From Chryseobacterium sp. Bi04 (GTDB taxonomy: Bacteria; Bacteroidota; Bacteroidia; Flavobacteriales; Weeksellaceae), in NCBI RefSeq assembly GCF_918698085.1, contig NZ_CAKKLP010000015.1, positions 62,001 to 126,000 on the forward strand: 64,000 nt of DNA. The letters run 5' to 3'. This document shows, piece by piece, positions 24,243 to 32,887 of this stretch. Made by a program: the position numbers and the translations under genes. Within the stretch, counting starts at the first letter, position 1. Every line of letters starts with the position of its first letter. The notes beneath the pieces are model-generated. The model was not told the DNA's origin. It was given only the letters and a program-made list of their open reading frames with translations, and searched no databases.

Positions 24243-25706
24243 CTATAGCTCTTTTCTTAACCTTGCTACAGGAATATTCAGCTGCTCACGGTATTTTGCA
24301 ATCGTTCTTCTGGCAATATTATAACCCTGTTCTTTTAAGATCACTACCAAAGCATCATCAGTAAGCGGTTTTCTCTTATTCTCCTTACTGATTACTTCCT
24401 GAAGATGGGTTTTAATCTCTTTTGTAGAAACTTCCTCCCCGTCATCATTAGTTAAACTATCCGAGAACAGATCTTTAAGGTATACAATACCATTAGGCGT
24501 ATCAGCATATTTACTTTTTACTACCCTTGAAATGGTAGAAATATCAAATCCTGTAATATCTGCTATATCTTTTAGAATCATCGGTTTCAGCGACTTTTCA
24601 TCGCCTGTGATAAAGTAATCCTTCTGGAACTTTACAATGGCCGTAATGGTCTGTAAAAGGGTATTCTGACGCTGATTAATGGCATCAATATACCATTTGG
24701 CAGCATCAAGTTTTTGTTTGATGAATAAAGCGGCCTGTTTATGCTCAGATGAATTTTTATCATGAGAATACGTGGTAAGAATATCTTTATATTCTTCTGA
24801 AACCCTTAACGTAGGCGCATTTTTGCTGTTAAGCATGGGAATTACCAATCCATCTTTCACCTGGATTACAAAGTCAGGGATAATTTCCTGATTGATAGTG
24901 ATGGTCTGGGTATCAAAGTTCCCTCCCACTTTAGGGGATAATTTTGATATTTCATCCAAAGCATCTTTCAGATCCTCCTCTTCAATATCATATTTCTGAA
25001 TAATCTTGTTATAGTGCTTATTCGTCAATGCATCAAACTGATGCCTCAAAATGCTCGCGGCCAGAGAAACTGCTTTATCCGAGCTTACTTTCTTTTCGAT
25101 CTGAAGTAATAAACATTCCTGAAGTCCTCTTGCCCCTACTCCTGATGGATCCAGCTTCTGAACATAATTTTCCAGGATATCTTCCACTTTTTCCTTAGTA
25201 GTATAGATTCCCTGTGAAAAAGCCAGATCATCAACGATAGACTTGATTTCCCTTCTTAAATATCCATCTGTATCCAGATTTCCAATAAGATATTCTGCAA
25301 CTTTTAAATCTTCATTATTGATACTCGCCAAATGAATCTGTTCCATCAGATAATCATATAATGACTGCCCTTCAGTTAAAAGACTTTCATTATCAAATTC
25401 TTCGTCGTCCGGAGAATAGTTGCTGGATGCAGTTTTATAGTTGGGTTCGTCGTCATAAATATATTCATTGACATCAAAATCTGTTTCAATGCTATCGGTA
25501 CCCTCATCCTGATAGGCTTCTTCCAAAGAAGCATAATCATCTTCCTTAGACTCTTCCTTTGCAATTTCTAATGCAGGGTTCTCTTCCAGCTCTCTCTCCA
25601 ACTCCTCTTCAAATTCAAGAGTATGAAGCTGAATAAGCTTCATCAACTGGATCTGCTGAGGGGCCAGCTTCTGTCCTAATTTGAGTTGTAAGTGTTGTTT
25701 AAGCAT
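24243..25706 (-). CDS. rpoN: RNA polymerase sigma-54 factor
   Basis: The enhancer-dependent sigma factor that reads -24/-12 promoters. 487 residues. Region I is the Gln/Leu-rich start LKLGQKLAPQQIQLMKLIQL. An acidic linker (about residues 55-125) follows. The core-binding and DNA-binding regions contain DPSGVGARGLQECLLLQIE and DISTISRVVKSKYADTPNG. The RpoN box appears as ARRTIAKYREQLNIP at the C-terminus. It is monocistronic and leftward. A near-consensus sigma-54 promoter lies about 70 bases upstream of its start but points the other way. Confidence 0.97.
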   Translation of the reverse strand: MLKQHLQLKLGQKLAPQQIQLMKLIQLHTLEFEEELERELEENPALEIAKEESKEDDYASLEEAYQDEGTDSIETDFDVNEYIYDDEPNYKTASSNYSPDDEEFDNESLLTEGQSLYDYLMEQIHLASINNEDLKVAEYLIGNLDTDGYLRREIKSIVDDLAFSQGIYTTKEKVEDILENYVQKLDPSGVGARGLQECLLLQIEKKVSSDKAVSLAASILRHQFDALTNKHYNKIIQKYDIEEEDLKDALDEISKLSPKVGGNFDTQTITINQEIIPDFVIQVKDGLVIPMLNSKNAPTLRVSEEYKDILTTYSHDKNSSEHKQAALFIKQKLDAAKWYIDAINQRQNTLLQTITAIVKFQKDYFITGDEKSLKPMILKDIADITGFDISTISRVVKSKYADTPNGIVYLKDLFSDSLTNDDGEEVSTKEIKTHLQEVISKENKRKPLTDDALVVILKEQGYNIARRTIAKYREQLNIPVARLRKEL

Positions 25707-25773
25707 AGTAATATTGGCGTTTTAACATAACATATTCTACGAATTTAATAAATTTATTTGATAATAAACACAT

Positions 25774-25791
25774 TTAGCACGATTTTTGCAT
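25774..25791 (+). promoter_or_regulatory. Near-consensus sigma-54 (-24/-12) promoter
   Basis: TTAGCACGATTTTTGCAT matches the TTGGCACG-N4-TTGCA pattern except for one base in the -24 GG. It points right, away from rpoN, and the only thing downstream is the terminator at 25825-25858. Confidence 0.5.
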
Positions 25792-25800
25792 GATAGTTAA

Positions 25801-25858
25801 TATCATAATAAACTACTAAAAAATAAAAAAAGCCTTAAATTTCATTAAGGCTTTTTTT
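25801..25858 (+). ncRNA. Possible short sigma-54-driven RNA
   Basis: If the -12 GC at 25788-25789 is used, transcription would begin near 25801 and stop in the T run at 25851-25859, giving an RNA of about 58 bases whose 3' half is the terminator hairpin. No ORF fits. The existence of the RNA is inferred only from promoter and terminator. Confidence 0.3.
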
Positions 25859-25859
25859 T
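25825..25859. terminator. Bidirectional terminator after asnS
   Basis: AAAAAAAGCCTTAA and TTAAGGCTTTTTTTT with a 6-base loop, directly after the asnS stop (leftward). Confidence 0.9.
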
Positions 25860-25865
25860 ATTATT

Positions 25866-27314
25866 CTAGAACTCAGCACTTTTCGGTGTCCTAGGGAAAG
25901 GAATTACATCTCTGATATTCGTCATCCCAGTCACAAAAAGAACCAATCTTTCTAATCCCAAACCAAATCCTGCATGGGGAACAGAACCAAACTTACGGGT
26001 ATCCAGATACCACCAAAGCTCATGCTCATCTACATGCATATCAGTCATTTTCTGTTTTAGTACATCTAATCTTGCTTCTCTTTCAGAACCACCGATGATT
26101 TCTCCGATTCCTGGGAAAAGAACATCCATTGCCGCAACAGTTTTGTTGTCGTCATTCAGTTTCATATAGAAAGCTTTGATCTCCTTTGGATAATCAAATA
26201 ATACTACCGGGCTTTCAAAATGTTTTTCAACAAGATATCTCTCGTGTTCAGATTGAAGATCTGTTCCCCATTTTTCAACGGGATACGCGAATTTGCCTTT
26301 TTTATTTTCTTTTGAGTTTAATAAAATCTCAATAGCTTCTGTATAGCTTACACGCTTGAAACGCTTAGCAATCACATTCTGAAGTTTTTCAATAAGACCT
26401 TCTTTTGCTCTTTCCTTCTCAGGTTTTGTTTTCTGTTCTTCTTCAAAACGCTTATCCAGGAACTCCAGATCATCTTTACAGTTATCCAGCACATACTGAA
26501 TCACATATTTTAAGAAATCTTCAGCAAGGTCAATGTTATCTTCCAGGTTATTGAAGGCCACTTCCGGCTCAATCATCCAGAATTCAGCAAGGTGTCTTGT
26601 TGTATTAGAGTTTTCAGCACGGAAAGTAGGTCCGAATGTATAAATTCTTCCTAATCCCATGGCTGCAGTTTCTCCTTCAAGCTGTCCTGAAACCGTAAGA
26701 TTCGTTTTTTTACCAAAGAAATCCTGTGAGAAATCAATATCACCTTCTTCTGTTCTTGGCATATTTTCAAGATCAAAGTTGGTAACTCCAAACATTTCTC
26801 CGGCTCCTTCTGCATCTGCACCGGTAATTACAGGTGTATTGATGTAGAAGAACTGATTCTGATTAAAAAACGAGTGAACGGCAAAGCTCACTGCATGACG
26901 CACTCTGAAAACAGCCCCGAATAAATTGGTCCTGAATCTTAAGTGAGCCTGCTCACGAAGCTTTTCTAAACTGTGTTTTTTAGGTTGAAGAATCGTACTT
27001 TGAAGCTCTTCAGTAAAGTTATCTCCTAAAACGATGATCTTTTTAGCAATAATCTCAACGCTTTGGCCAGCACCCTGGCTCTCTACTACTTCACCTACCA
27101 CTTTAAGGGAAGAAGCAGTACTGATTTTCTTGATAACCTCTTCATCAAAATTTTCGAAATCAACAACTATCTGCAAATTATTAATAGTAGATCCATCATT
27201 AAGTGCAATAAAGCGATTAGCACGGAAGGTTCTTACCCATCCGTAAACTGTAATGTCATGATGTAATACTTTCTTGTAATCCTTCAGGATTTCTTTGATC
27301 GTCTGCTTTTTCAT
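25866..27314 (-). CDS. asnS: Asparaginyl-tRNA synthetase
   Basis: Charges tRNA-Asn. 482 residues, class IIb. The N-terminal OB-fold anticodon domain begins VYGWVRTFRANRFIALNDGS. Motif 2 is in TFRAENSNTTRHLAEFWMIEPE, and motif 3 is in GFGLGLERLVLFVTGMTNIRDVIPFPR at the C-terminus, whose RD and PR distinguish AsnRS/AspRS. The length is usual for bacterial AsnRS. It is leftward and monocistronic, with a TAACTTTG -7 element at 27353-27360 that places its start site near 27347. Confidence 0.96.
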   Translation of the reverse strand: MKKQTIKEILKDYKKVLHHDITVYGWVRTFRANRFIALNDGSTINNLQIVVDFENFDEEVIKKISTASSLKVVGEVVESQGAGQSVEIIAKKIIVLGDNFTEELQSTILQPKKHSLEKLREQAHLRFRTNLFGAVFRVRHAVSFAVHSFFNQNQFFYINTPVITGADAEGAGEMFGVTNFDLENMPRTEEGDIDFSQDFFGKKTNLTVSGQLEGETAAMGLGRIYTFGPTFRAENSNTTRHLAEFWMIEPEVAFNNLEDNIDLAEDFLKYVIQYVLDNCKDDLEFLDKRFEEEQKTKPEKERAKEGLIEKLQNVIAKRFKRVSYTEAIEILLNSKENKKGKFAYPVEKWGTDLQSEHERYLVEKHFESPVVLFDYPKEIKAFYMKLNDDNKTVAAMDVLFPGIGEIIGGSEREARLDVLKQKMTDMHVDEHELWWYLDTRKFGSVPHAGFGLGLERLVLFVTGMTNIRDVIPFPRTPKSAEF

Positions 27315-27352
27315 TTGTTGATGATAAATTTTTGTATAAAAATTAATGTTTG

Positions 27353-27360
27353 CAAAGTTA
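27353..27360 (-). promoter_or_regulatory. -7 promoter element of asnS
   Basis: Reads TAACTTTG on the minus strand, matching TAnnTTTG, 39 bases before the asnS ATG and directly after the T run of the hairpin at 27368-27393. Confidence 0.6.
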
Positions 27361-27361
27361 C

Positions 27362-27393
27362 AAAAAAACAGCGCAACTTAATGGTTACGCTGT
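27362..27393 (-). terminator. Orphan leftward terminator upstream of the asnS promoter
   Basis: On the minus strand ACAGCGTAAC, six-base loop, GTTGCGCTGT (one G-T wobble), then TTTTTTT. It lies upstream of the asnS -7 element, so it must end a different transcript coming from the right, where no ORF is seen. Confidence 0.75.
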
Positions 27394-28301
27394 CTTTAAA
27401 AATCATTTATCAGGTAATTAAACTTTCTGTTCAGTAAAATTATCTTTTTCACTCTTCTGCATTCGTTTCTAAAGTATAATTTTAATATCCTGAACTTCAT
27501 AAAATTTGTCCTGACTTGAACCTGGTACACTCACATCATATCACTTTTTAGAGGAATAAGCTGACTTATTCTTGTTTTTTCATAAGAACAGGGCTCTTAT
27601 GTATGGAAAATAGTTATTAGTTTTTAGTTTTTAAATGATAATTCTGATTCCTCAAGTTCATCATTAGCTCTGTCTTATTCACTTAGAATTCATTCCCTGA
27701 CATCGCTAATGGTTTCAAACAAACTTTGTTTACTTACAACATAATAAATTACTTTTGGTGATCACTACTCTAACTTTTTAATTCATTCATTAACTCACGT
27801 AGGATTTTAATATTTACATTTTTGTACTGTACACATACAAAAATATAAATGCTGTGTTTTTACCTTGAAGCAAAGATGCGTAAACCGATGTGATGATCCA
27901 AGTGAACACTCTATAGATTCATAAATTTATATACCTAAATTCATGAATTAAAAAACAACAAACAACTAAAAACCAACGCTTTAAAATCAATTCACATTTA
28001 TCTCACTATTTTATTTCCACTTCATAAAAAACAGCAGTTCTATTCTTTTTTCTAACAGTTCAACTTATCATTTATCAATTTTCTTCACCTCGTTTTTCTA
28101 TAATATTCTATAATGTGGGATATTTTATATTCAAAATTCTCAAGTATTAATAATCTGTTAACCGCAGAATAAATTTAGAAATTTAAAGCAGATATAATCA
28201 TCATCCACGATTTAGATACATCATTCCCCGATTTGGATACATTTTCCTTTTCGCAAGTTTCCATCTTTGTATCATCATTTAAACAAAGAAATTATTTAAA
28301 A
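27394..28301. other. Long gene-free region with traces of decayed minus-strand coding
   Basis: About 900 bases without an ORF above 60 codons. On the minus strand near 27472-27542 a short open stretch reads YDVSVPGSSQDKFYEVQDI-KIIL, which looks like the end of a real protein but is bounded by stop codons; another short frame (MQKSEKDNFTEQKV) follows in phase after one TAG. TATTTTTG on the minus strand (27838-27845) could be a promoter. Either an old pseudogene or an unrecognised RNA; I cannot decide. Confidence 0.35.
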
Positions 28302-29141
28302 ATGGAAACAAAAAAAGTATGGTTCGTAACAGGAGCTTCAAAAGGTTTAGGATTTGAGTTGGTAAAAAAATTACTATCCGAAGGATTTCAGGTTGCTGCC
28401 ACCAGCCGAACCGTTGAATCCCTTTTCTCAACCATTGGAGAAACTTCAGAAAATTTCCTTCCACTGAGCGTCAACATCACAGACAACAACGACATAAAAT
28501 CTGCCATTGAAAAAACAGTTGATCATTTTGGACGAATCGATGTGGTTGTCAACAATGCCGGCTACGGACAAATCGGAACCCTTGAAGAGCTTACTGATGA
28601 AGAGTCAAGAGAAAATTATGCCGTGAATGTTTTCGGAACATTGAATGTGATTAGAAATGCCATGCCGTATCTTCGTAAACAAAGATCAGGAAATATCTTC
28701 AATATATCTTCGGTTGGCGGATATTCCGCCAATTTTCCGGGCTGGGGAATCTATTGTTCTACAAAATTTGCTGTTGCCGGATTTACAGAGGCATTGGCTG
28801 AAGAAGTGAAAGACTTCGGAGTTCATGCTACCGTTGTTTATCCTGGATATTTCCGTACAGATTTTTTAACTAAAGACTCTGTGAAAACGCCTTCTAATCC
28901 TATTCAAGCTTATGAAGCGGCAAGAAATTCAGAACAGGCTCATCTTAATGAAATCAATGGAAATCAGCCTAATGATCCTGAAAAAGCAGCTGACGTCCTG
29001 ATCCAGATCAGTAAAGAGAAAAATCCTCCGGTACATTTATTATTAGGTGTAGGAACGGTGGAGTTTCTGAATAATAAAATAGATATTTTAAAGAAGGATG
29101 CTGAAAAATGGGAACATCTGACAGTTTCAACAGCGATTTAA
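28302..29141 (+). CDS. Short-chain dehydrogenase/reductase
   Basis: Classical SDR of 279 residues from the ATG at 28302 (METKKVWFVTGASKGLG); the ORF can be read from 28233 but those residues are not family-like. The NAD(P) motif TGASKGLG is at residues 10-17, NNAG near 84, catalytic Ser137 in ISSVGG, and Tyr151/Lys155 in YCSTK. It oxidises or reduces an unknown alcohol or carbonyl in the cytoplasm. The AraC-type regulator 120 bases downstream on the same strand may control it, a common pairing. Confidence 0.9.
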   Translation: METKKVWFVTGASKGLGFELVKKLLSEGFQVAATSRTVESLFSTIGETSENFLPLSVNITDNNDIKSAIEKTVDHFGRIDVVVNNAGYGQIGTLEELTDEESRENYAVNVFGTLNVIRNAMPYLRKQRSGNIFNISSVGGYSANFPGWGIYCSTKFAVAGFTEALAEEVKDFGVHATVVYPGYFRTDFLTKDSVKTPSNPIQAYEAARNSEQAHLNEINGNQPNDPEKAADVLIQISKEKNPPVHLLLGVGTVEFLNNKIDILKKDAEKWEHLTVSTAI

Positions 29142-29154
29142 CCTTGTAATAATG

Positions 29155-29214
29155 ACCTTCAGCTCCGTTCAGATGTCCTACAAAAGTTGGTCAGATTGGA
29201 GCTGAAGGTTTTCT
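29155..29214 (+). terminator. Inverted repeat after the SDR gene, probable terminator
   Basis: Perfect 12-bp arms ACCTTCAGCTCC (29155-29166) and GGAGCTGAAGGT (29198-29209) separated by 31 bases, followed by TTTTCT. Confidence 0.55.
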
Positions 29215-29261
29215 AAAACCATTGATTATACTTTTTACAAAAAACAATTAACTTCGCTATT

Positions 29262-30176
29262 ATGAAACAGCCTGTCCGCTTTAACTCTATTTCAGATTTT
29301 CATGCTTTCTGTAGTCTGTCGAATCCTGAACATCCGCTGATCAGTTTAATAGATTACAGCAAAGTGCGTTATGCTGTAGATCATGAAGAACTGAAATGGA
29401 TTCAGAATTTTTATTCAATTGGTTTGAAAAAGAATGTCAGTCCAAAATTCAATTATGGACAACAGCAATATGATTTCGATTCCGGAGTGCTGTGTTTTGT
29501 TTCACCACAGCAGTTTTTAAGCCTTGAAATCAATCCCGATGTTGAAGTGGAGCCTACCGGATTTTTATTGCTTATTCATCCTGATTTTCTGTGGAATACT
29601 TCATTAACCAAAAAAATAAAAACTTATGACTTCTTTAGCTATCAGGTGAAGGAGGCTCTTTTCCTTTCTGATAAAGAAGAGGAAATCCTTGTTAATATTC
29701 TTAAAAATATTGAAAGAGAATATCAGTCAAACACCGATAGATTTACGCAGGAGCTTATCATTGCTCAGATTGAATTATTACTGATTTATTCTGAACGTTT
29801 TTATGAACGGCAATTTTTTACCAGAAAAAAGTCAAGTCACGAATTGTTATTTAAATTTGAAGATATTCTTTCTCAATATTTTGAAGGCGGAAATCTCCTC
29901 GAAAATGGCATTCCCTCTGTGAAATGTATTGCCGAACAGATGAATATCTCCCCTAATTATCTTGGGACATTGCTTCGTCTTCATACTCAGCAAAACACAC
30001 AGCAGCATATTCAGAATAAATTAATTGATTCTGCTAAAGAACGTTTGAGTACTACAAGTTTATCTGTGAGTGAAATTGCTTATGAACTGGGATTTGAACA
30101 TCCACAGTCTTTCAGCAAACTCTTCAAACAGAAGACGAATCAGTCTCCGGGAGAATTCAGAAAGTTATTTAACTAG
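29262..30176 (+). CDS. AraC-family transcriptional regulator
   Basis: 304 residues. The N-terminal about 180 residues form a cupin-like sensing region. The C-terminus has the two helix-turn-helix units of AraC/XylS: CIAEQMNISPNYLGTLLR (near residue 225) and SVSEIAYELGFEHPQSFSKL (near 267), ending in NQSPGEFRKLFN. It follows the SDR gene and probably regulates it; the effector is unknown. Confidence 0.9.
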   Translation: MKQPVRFNSISDFHAFCSLSNPEHPLISLIDYSKVRYAVDHEELKWIQNFYSIGLKKNVSPKFNYGQQQYDFDSGVLCFVSPQQFLSLEINPDVEVEPTGFLLLIHPDFLWNTSLTKKIKTYDFFSYQVKEALFLSDKEEEILVNILKNIEREYQSNTDRFTQELIIAQIELLLIYSERFYERQFFTRKKSSHELLFKFEDILSQYFEGGNLLENGIPSVKCIAEQMNISPNYLGTLLRLHTQQNTQQHIQNKLIDSAKERLSTTSLSVSEIAYELGFEHPQSFSKLFKQKTNQSPGEFRKLFN

Positions 30177-30381
30177 ATTCTATAGGGAATCAGTAGATAC
30201 CTTAACCTTTTAAAGTCATGGTTCCGCATCGGAGCACAGCATTGATCATATACATAAAAATTGACCAAAGAAGACCATACAAAAACGATGGTTTCTCATC
30301 CTATACAAAAAGTTATGGGAAATATTTCTTAGTAAATAATGCGAAAGAGAATAAGTTTCAGATATAATTTCTGAAAACAGA

Positions 30382-30924
30382 TTATTCATCTTTTTTTGAC
30401 GGAACAAGGAAAACGTCCATCAGGCCTTCCGGCAATTGCATTTTAATAAATCTCTCTTCTCTGTTTACCTCCAGGATCCAGTCTTTGATAAGAGGGATCA
30501 CAATTTCACGGCCTTCAAATCCAAGAATGAAATAATTTTGGGCAGTCTGATCGTTTACAGATCGTATTACTCCACAGTCGTTATCATTTTCATCAAGGAT
30601 ATTGTACCCTATTATTTCGTGATAATAGAATTGTTTTCCTGAAAGTGGAGGAAGGGTAGCAAGCGGAAGGTAAACACTTTTACCTAAAACCTGATCTACC
30701 AGAGATTCTGAGGAGCCTTTAAAAGCAAGATTTAAAGCATCTAATTTGCTCCAGGAGGACTTTTCAATAAAAAATGGAACCAATAATCCGTTGATTTCAA
30801 CGAATATTGATTCCAATTTATTGTAAAGCTTGGGCTGATCGGTATCCAATTTAAGGATAACGTTACCCGCAAGTCCATGTCTGCGTGTGATTTTACCTAA
30901 AAAATAGCAATCTTCTTTACGCAT
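30382..30924 (-). CDS. rimM: 16S rRNA maturation protein RimM
   Basis: Helps assemble the 30S head and binds S19. 180 residues, the family's usual size. It begins MRKEDCYFLGKITRRHGLAGNV, which contains the RimM N-terminal beta-barrel pattern (G-x-I-x-R-x-H-G-x-x-G), and has a PRC-barrel C-terminal half (YYHEIIGYNILDENDNDCG ... VIPLIKDWI). It is transcribed leftward from rpsP with 15 bases between them, the conserved rpsP-rimM order. Confidence 0.95.
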   Translation of the reverse strand: MRKEDCYFLGKITRRHGLAGNVILKLDTDQPKLYNKLESIFVEINGLLVPFFIEKSSWSKLDALNLAFKGSSESLVDQVLGKSVYLPLATLPPLSGKQFYYHEIIGYNILDENDNDCGVIRSVNDQTAQNYFILGFEGREIVIPLIKDWILEVNREERFIKMQLPEGLMDVFLVPSKKDE

Positions 30925-30939
30925 AACAGGATTTGTTTA

Positions 30940-31506
30940 TTAAGCTTCAGTGTTTTCTTCAGTTTCAGCAGCAGGAGCTTCTCCTTCTGTAGCTTCAGTA
31001 ACAACTTCTTCAGCAGGTGCATTAGCAGCTTCCTCAGCAGCTTTAGCATCAGCATCAGCTTGTGCAACAGCAGCAATTCTAGCTTCGTTTACTTTAACTT
31101 CAGCATCTAAAGCAGCTTTCTTAGCGTCAGCCTGAGTTTTAGATAAACCTTCTACTTTACCTTGTACTTTAGCATCTTTAGCGTCTACCCAAGCAGCAAA
31201 TCTTTTTTCAGCTTCAGCTTCGTCAAAAGCACCTTTAGCTACACCACCTTGTAAGTGTTTTTTGTAAAGGGCACCTTTGTAAGAAAGGATAGCTCTGGCA
31301 GTATCAGTAGGCTGAGCACCATTGTTTAACCACTGTACAGCAGAATCAACGTTTAATTCAATAGTTGCAGGGTTAGTAATTGGGTTGTAAGTTCCTAGTT
31401 TTTCGATGAATCTACCATCTCTTCTTGCTCTAGAATCTGCAACCACGATGTGGAAAAAAGGCTTACCTTTTTTACCGTGTCTTTGTAATCTGATTTTTAC
31501 TGACAT
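30940..31506 (-). CDS. rpsP: 30S ribosomal protein S16 with long Ala-rich tail
   Basis: The first about 80 residues are a normal S16 (MSVKIRLQRHGKKGKPFFHI ... VADSRARRDGRFIEKLGTYNP). Residues about 110-188 form an extra Ala/Glu-rich tail, partly coiled-coil-like (KTQADAKKAALDAEVKVNEA), ending in an acidic run. Tails of this kind are seen in Bacteroidetes S16 proteins. A TATCTTTG -7 element lies at 31555-31562 on the minus strand. It forms an operon with rimM. Confidence 0.96.
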   Translation of the reverse strand: MSVKIRLQRHGKKGKPFFHIVVADSRARRDGRFIEKLGTYNPITNPATIELNVDSAVQWLNNGAQPTDTARAILSYKGALYKKHLQGGVAKGAFDEAEAEKRFAAWVDAKDAKVQGKVEGLSKTQADAKKAALDAEVKVNEARIAAVAQADADAKAAEEAANAPAEEVVTEATEGEAPAAETEENTEA

Positions 31507-31554
31507 AATGTTTGAATTTTACGGGAACTCGTCCCAGTTAAATATTTAAGAGTG

Positions 31555-31562
31555 CAAAGATA
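31555..31562 (-). promoter_or_regulatory. -7 promoter element of rpsP-rimM
   Basis: Minus strand TATCTTTG (TAnnTTTG). The leader between it and the rpsP ATG contains a small GGGAC/TTCCC hairpin. Confidence 0.5.
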
Positions 31563-31650
31563 AAACAAATTTTTCAATTTGGTAATTTGAAAATGGGATA
31601 ATTTGATATTTTTTTTCACTCATTCATTATCACCTCTTCAAAATGATTCA

Positions 31651-32163
31651 TTAATCCACTTTTCCCATATAGAAAAGCCCTAAACACTTTTGGTTTTCCT
31701 CTATGGTTAAAGATTCCTTCAGAAGGTCAACAATTGTTGGAGAGCTCCAGTAGCATCCTATATTATGGGCCGTACAGGTAAGATACATATTCTGAACAGC
31801 CATTGAGGTAGCTGCAATCTCTTCCCATTCCGGAACCATTCCGCTGAAATTAACAACAATGGAAACTACCACATCAGCTTTGTTGATTTTAAAACCGATA
31901 TCATTATATTTTTTCTCTAAGAAAAGCTGTTCGGGCTGCGTAGTTTTATAGATAGCCTGCATTTCTGAAGCCAGATTTGCCTTTTCTTCCCCTTTAAATA
32001 TTTTGAAACGCCAAGGTTTTGTACGTTTGTGATTGGGTGCAAATGTTGCCGAACTTAGAATTTCATCAATAACCTCCTGGGAAATTTCTGCGTCTGTATA
32101 ATCTTTTGGAAAAGTACTTCTCCTCTGTTCTATGATTTCTTTTACTATTTCTGCTTTGTTCAT
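31651..32163 (-). CDS. Nitroreductase family protein
   Basis: 170 residues of the FMN-dependent nitroreductase fold. It begins with the conserved EQRRSTFPKDY segment and ILSSATFAPNHKRTKPWRFKIF, which bind FMN phosphate. TSMAVQNMYLTCTAHNIGCYWSSP in the second half is also typical. Members reduce nitro groups, quinones or enones with NAD(P)H. It is leftward, 47 bases downstream of the DoxX-like gene. The substrate is unknown. Confidence 0.9.
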   Translation of the reverse strand: MNKAEIVKEIIEQRRSTFPKDYTDAEISQEVIDEILSSATFAPNHKRTKPWRFKIFKGEEKANLASEMQAIYKTTQPEQLFLEKKYNDIGFKINKADVVVSIVVNFSGMVPEWEEIAATSMAVQNMYLTCTAHNIGCYWSSPTIVDLLKESLTIEENQKCLGLFYMGKVD

Positions 32164-32209
32164 AACTGCAAATTTACAATATGAGATCCAATCTCCGGCA
32201 TTTAAAAGA

Positions 32210-32845
32210 TCAGGTTTTTAATACCAACCTATGATTTTTGTATGCTTTGTAATTGCTTATAATGAAGGTCAGCAAAATCGCTGCGGCAAACACTTTAACC
32301 AGCCATTTTTCATATACAGCTCCGTATACCGGATCCAGCATATACAGCACAATAAAGCTGAAAGTATATATCATTCCTGCAATAATCCAGATAGGGCCGG
32401 GATCAGGATATTCCTTAACGATACCCGATTTGTTGTAATTAAAAATTGGAAGCAATTTATGCCCGTCCCATATCAATAAAATAGAAACAGCAAGCATCAT
32501 TAAAGAAATGATTATCCAGGTTCCGGAGAATGAAAGACTAAGTGTAATCACCCAGATATTAGTTAATATTGCGAAAAATACTAAGACCCCAAGAGTCGCA
32601 TAACGCTGGGTCATCAGTAAAACTCCTGTGATCACTTGTGCCCATCCTAAAAAGTTCCAGTAGAAACCGGATTGGTACAATGCTTCAAAAAAGTAACCTA
32701 TTGGATTTTCTGTTGAAATACGGGTGAACCTATTCCCTATTAATTTGGTTAATCCTGATGGCAAAAAAGCGAAGCCCACCAGATAACGCAAATGGATAAT
32801 GATCCATTGATTGATTCTGTTTGTTCTTAAATTACCGAATTTCAT
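32210..32845 (-). CDS. DoxX-like integral membrane protein
   Basis: 211 residues with five to six hydrophobic helices. The first, LRYLVGFAFLPSGLTKLIG, followed by FFEALYQSGFYWNFLGWAQVITGVLLM, resembles the DoxX/DoxD-like family of four-helix membrane proteins with unclear redox-related roles. It lies between the Gre-like and nitroreductase genes on the same strand. Confidence 0.65.
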   Translation of the reverse strand: MKFGNLRTNRINQWIIIHLRYLVGFAFLPSGLTKLIGNRFTRISTENPIGYFFEALYQSGFYWNFLGWAQVITGVLLMTQRYATLGVLVFFAILTNIWVITLSLSFSGTWIIISLMMLAVSILLIWDGHKLLPIFNYNKSGIVKEYPDPGPIWIIAGMIYTFSFIVLYMLDPVYGAVYEKWLVKVFAAAILLTFIISNYKAYKNHRLVLKT

Positions 32846-32887
32846 GGGTATTGTGGATAGTTATGGTTTCATCATTAAGGCCCCTTC

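Noticed and set aside
27362..27393. First thought to be an attenuator of asnS, like the one before tyrS.
   Set aside because: The asnS -7 element lies downstream of this hairpin, and no Asn-rich leader ORF precedes it.
30950..31135. Ala/Ser-rich plus-strand ORF inside rpsP.
   Set aside because: Reverse-strand shadow of the Ala-rich tail of S16.
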